A DNA stretch of 64,000 bases from Nocardioides szechwanensis. GTDB taxonomy: Bacteria; Actinomycetota; Actinomycetes; Propionibacteriales; Nocardioidaceae. The notes beneath the pieces were generated by a model. The model was not told the DNA's origin. It made no database searches and saw only the letters and a program-made list of their open reading frames with translations. The position numbers and the translations under genes are program-made. The stretch spans positions 674,794 through 738,793 of the forward strand of contig NZ_FNIC01000001.1 in the NCBI RefSeq assembly GCF_900103935.1. The letters run 5' to 3'. Positions within the stretch are counted from its first letter, which is position 1; each line of letters starts with the position of its first letter. Of this stretch, positions 62,366 through 64,000 are shown piece by piece.

Positions 62366-64000
62366 CTACTTGATGGTGACCTCACGGGTGGTGCGGACCC
62401 CGGCGGGGGTGATGACCACGAGCTTCGCGGTGTGCACCTGGTGTCGGCGCAGCACGGGGGTGCCGGCCCGGGTGGCGGAGAGCCGGACCGGGTGGGCGCC
62501 GGTGGTGAGCCGGGTGGTGGTGCGGGCCAGGACGTCACCGCGGCCCAGGCTGGTGCCAGCGAGGGGTCCTAGCGCGACGAGCTTGATGGTGACCAGGCGG
62601 GTCCGGGTGCTGGCCAGGTGCGTCTTGACGCTCGTCCGGTTCCCGGTGCTGACGATCCGAACGCGTGGGCTGGTGATGTGGACCCCGGTAAGGGTGACCG
62701 CCATGGTGGCGGTGTCGGTGTTGTTGGTCAGGTCGGGGTCGGGGGTGGCGGCGGTGACGGTGGCGGTGTTGGTGAGGGTGCCGTTGCCGGTACGCAACCC
62801 GAGACAGCCCAGTCCGTAGTCGGCGGTCAGGTCGCTGCTGGTGGGGTTGTAGAACCGGAACAGCCGGGTGATCGGCTGGGGGTCGGTGCCCAACGGCACC
62901 AGCCCGGCGTCGAGGGTGGCCCAGGCGGTGATGCCCTTGAACCCGACCGGGCAGGTCAACGCCCGCTCCACGGTCCCACCGGCTGGCACGCTCGCGGTGC
63001 CCGTCAGGTGGGTGGTCACCAGGTCGTGGCTGTGCCCACCGGTGCTACCGAGTCGGGTGGACAGGCACCGGATAGACAGGTCCGCGACCCCGGTGCCGAC
63101 GTCGAAGCCCCATCCGGTGCCGGCCCGCTGCGTGGACACGGGGCCGGGGCCGGAGTCGAACGCGAACCCGGGTGCGACCGGGACCCCGGTGGGGCAGGTC
63201 AGGGTGTGGGTGCCGGTGACGTTCTCGGCGGTGACGAACCCGCCGAGGTTCACGTCGTGGGTGTGGGACTCCCCGGAGGTGGTGGTCGGTGACAGGCACA
63301 CGGTGTTGACCTTGACCTGGGCCGTTCCAGTGCTGGTGTTGCGCACGGTGCCGGTCCAGCCGTGCCCGTCGGCGGTGGCCTTCGAGGCCAGCACGATCAC
63401 ATTCGCGAGGGTGCCGGTGTCCTGGTCGACGTGGTCGACGCGCACGGACCCGTCCACGGCGTTGTACCCGATGGGGCAGGTCGTGGTCGCGGTCTCGGTC
63501 TGTCCGGCTGGGATGGACAGGTGGGACTCGAGCTTCGTCACCTCGAGCTGGTGGCTGTGCGAGGCCCCTTGCGCGACCGGGTCGACCACCGCCCGGATGA
63601 TCACGCTCACCTCACCGGCGGCCGGGACGGTGCCCAGGTCACAGGTCACCGTCTGGCCGGCGTGACCACACCCGGGGGCGGAGTGGAACGACAGACCAGC
63701 CGGGAGCGAGTCGGTCAAGGTCACCGACCCGGCCGCGGTGGGCCCGGCGTTGGTGACCCGCAGCGTGTACGCCACGATCTGACCCGGCTCGCCCAGCGGC
63801 CGGTCCACGGACTTGGCCACCGCCAGGTCCGCCACGGGGGTCACTCCGAGCCGCCACACAGTGGCGTGGTTTTGGCCGGAGACGGTGGTCGAGTAGCCGA
63901 CCACGAGGTCACCCGACACCCCATGGGCGGAACTGGTCGTGCCGCCGAGGGTGCCCAGGTCGGTCATGGGGCCGCCGGTGCCCAGGTCGTAGACGAACGC
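62366..64000 (-). CDS. Secreted DUF11/HAF-repeat protein, 5' end outside window
   Basis: 544 residues are visible and the frame is open to the window edge. The outermost residues (AFVYDLGTGGPMTDLGTLGGTTSSAHGVSGDLVVGYST) match the HAF extracellular repeat, so the ATG at 63965-63967 is probably internal. A DUF11 domain follows (LAVAKSVDRPLGEPGQIVAYTLRVTNAGPTAAGSVTLTDSL). Then come two cysteine-bearing beta domains like those of the downstream gene (LESHLSIPAGQTETATTTCPIGYNAVDGSVRVDHVDQD) and a charged C-terminus. The 58637-61780 gene is a paralogue in the same orientation. Confidence 0.82.
   Translation of the reverse strand, partial: AFVYDLGTGGPMTDLGTLGGTTSSAHGVSGDLVVGYSTTVSGQNHATVWRLGVTPVADLAVAKSVDRPLGEPGQIVAYTLRVTNAGPTAAGSVTLTDSLPAGLSFHSAPGCGHAGQTVTCDLGTVPAAGEVSVIIRAVVDPVAQGASHSHQLEVTKLESHLSIPAGQTETATTTCPIGYNAVDGSVRVDHVDQDTGTLANVIVLASKATADGHGWTGTVRNTSTGTAQVKVNTVCLSPTTTSGESHTHDVNLGGFVTAENVTGTHTLTCPTGVPVAPGFAFDSGPGPVSTQRAGTGWGFDVGTGVADLSIRCLSTRLGSTGGHSHDLVTTHLTGTASVPAGGTVERALTCPVGFKGITAWATLDAGLVPLGTDPQPITRLFRFYNPTSSDLTADYGLGCLGLRTGNGTLTNTATVTAATPDPDLTNNTDTATMAVTLTGVHITSPRVRIVSTGNRTSVKTHLASTRTRLVTIKLVALGPLAGTSLGRGDVLARTTTRLTTGAHPVRLSATRAGTPVLRRHQVHTAKLVVITPAGVRTTREVTIK

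Overview
The window is high-GC actinobacterial DNA. Stop-poor shadow frames, GTG starts, many 1-4 bp gene overlaps, DUF4193, REP13E12-type DUF222/HNH, ClgR and F420/flavin LLM oxidoreductases all fit this. Gene content and dispersed palindromes make Nocardioides or a close Nocardioidaceae relative my best guess; that is inference from content, not a database match.

Layout. 0-9.3 kb is mostly housekeeping: a partial exported protein, threonine catabolism (tdh-kbl), polyphosphate kinase 2, acyl-ACP desaturase, DUF4193, a DUF6226-like protein, flavohaemoglobin (hmp), a DUF222/HNH gene behind a LexA-type box, and a VOC protein. 9.4-42.1 kb and 52.4-56.0 kb hold a large sterol-degradation locus whose gene order follows the Mycobacterium tuberculosis cholesterol region (about Rv3515c-Rv3570c) closely. 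It contains hsaA-hsaD-hsaC-hsaB (rings A/B), fadE33-fadE32-fadE31-fadD3 / fadE30-ipdF-kstR2-fadA6 and ipdC-ipdB-ipdA-echA20 / two SDRs (rings C/D, HIP), fadA5 / cyp125 (side chain), ltp4-ltp3-DUF35 / LLM oxidoreductases (C24-branched side chains), and echA19 / fadD19. Two interruptions sit inside it: PHP metallohydrolase, membrane protein and sulfotransferase-like genes (21.9-24.4 kb), and a map / clpP1-clpP2 / clgR proteostasis module (32.3-34.7 kb).

42-52.4 kb carries an uncharacterised gene after a fadD, a LemA pair, and a xylo- or gluco-oligosaccharide operon (binding protein, two permeases, LacI regulator, GH3 glycosidase, CE7 esterase) with a perfect 20-bp LacI-type operator. 56-64 kb looks accessory: a secreted beta-propeller-like protein, a dispersed palindrome, an IS5-family transposase, two paralogous secreted DUF11-type proteins and a decayed GIY-YIG-type gene fragment.

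Regulation is unusually readable. Six copies of a KstR-type palindrome (TnnAACnnGTTnnA, core GAACnnGTTC) lie in front of hsaA, fadA5, cyp125, the DUF35/LLM pair, a fadD and echA19/fadD19. Two copies of another motif (TTGCTTGGTAGSCTACCA) lie exactly in the two divergent promoters of the HIP genes around the kstR2 gene. Several of these promoters appear leaderless, with the -10 hexamer inside or touching the operator and the start codon 6-7 nt after it. The genes therefore look like two nested regulons that convert sterols to propionyl-, acetyl- and succinyl-type CoA products.
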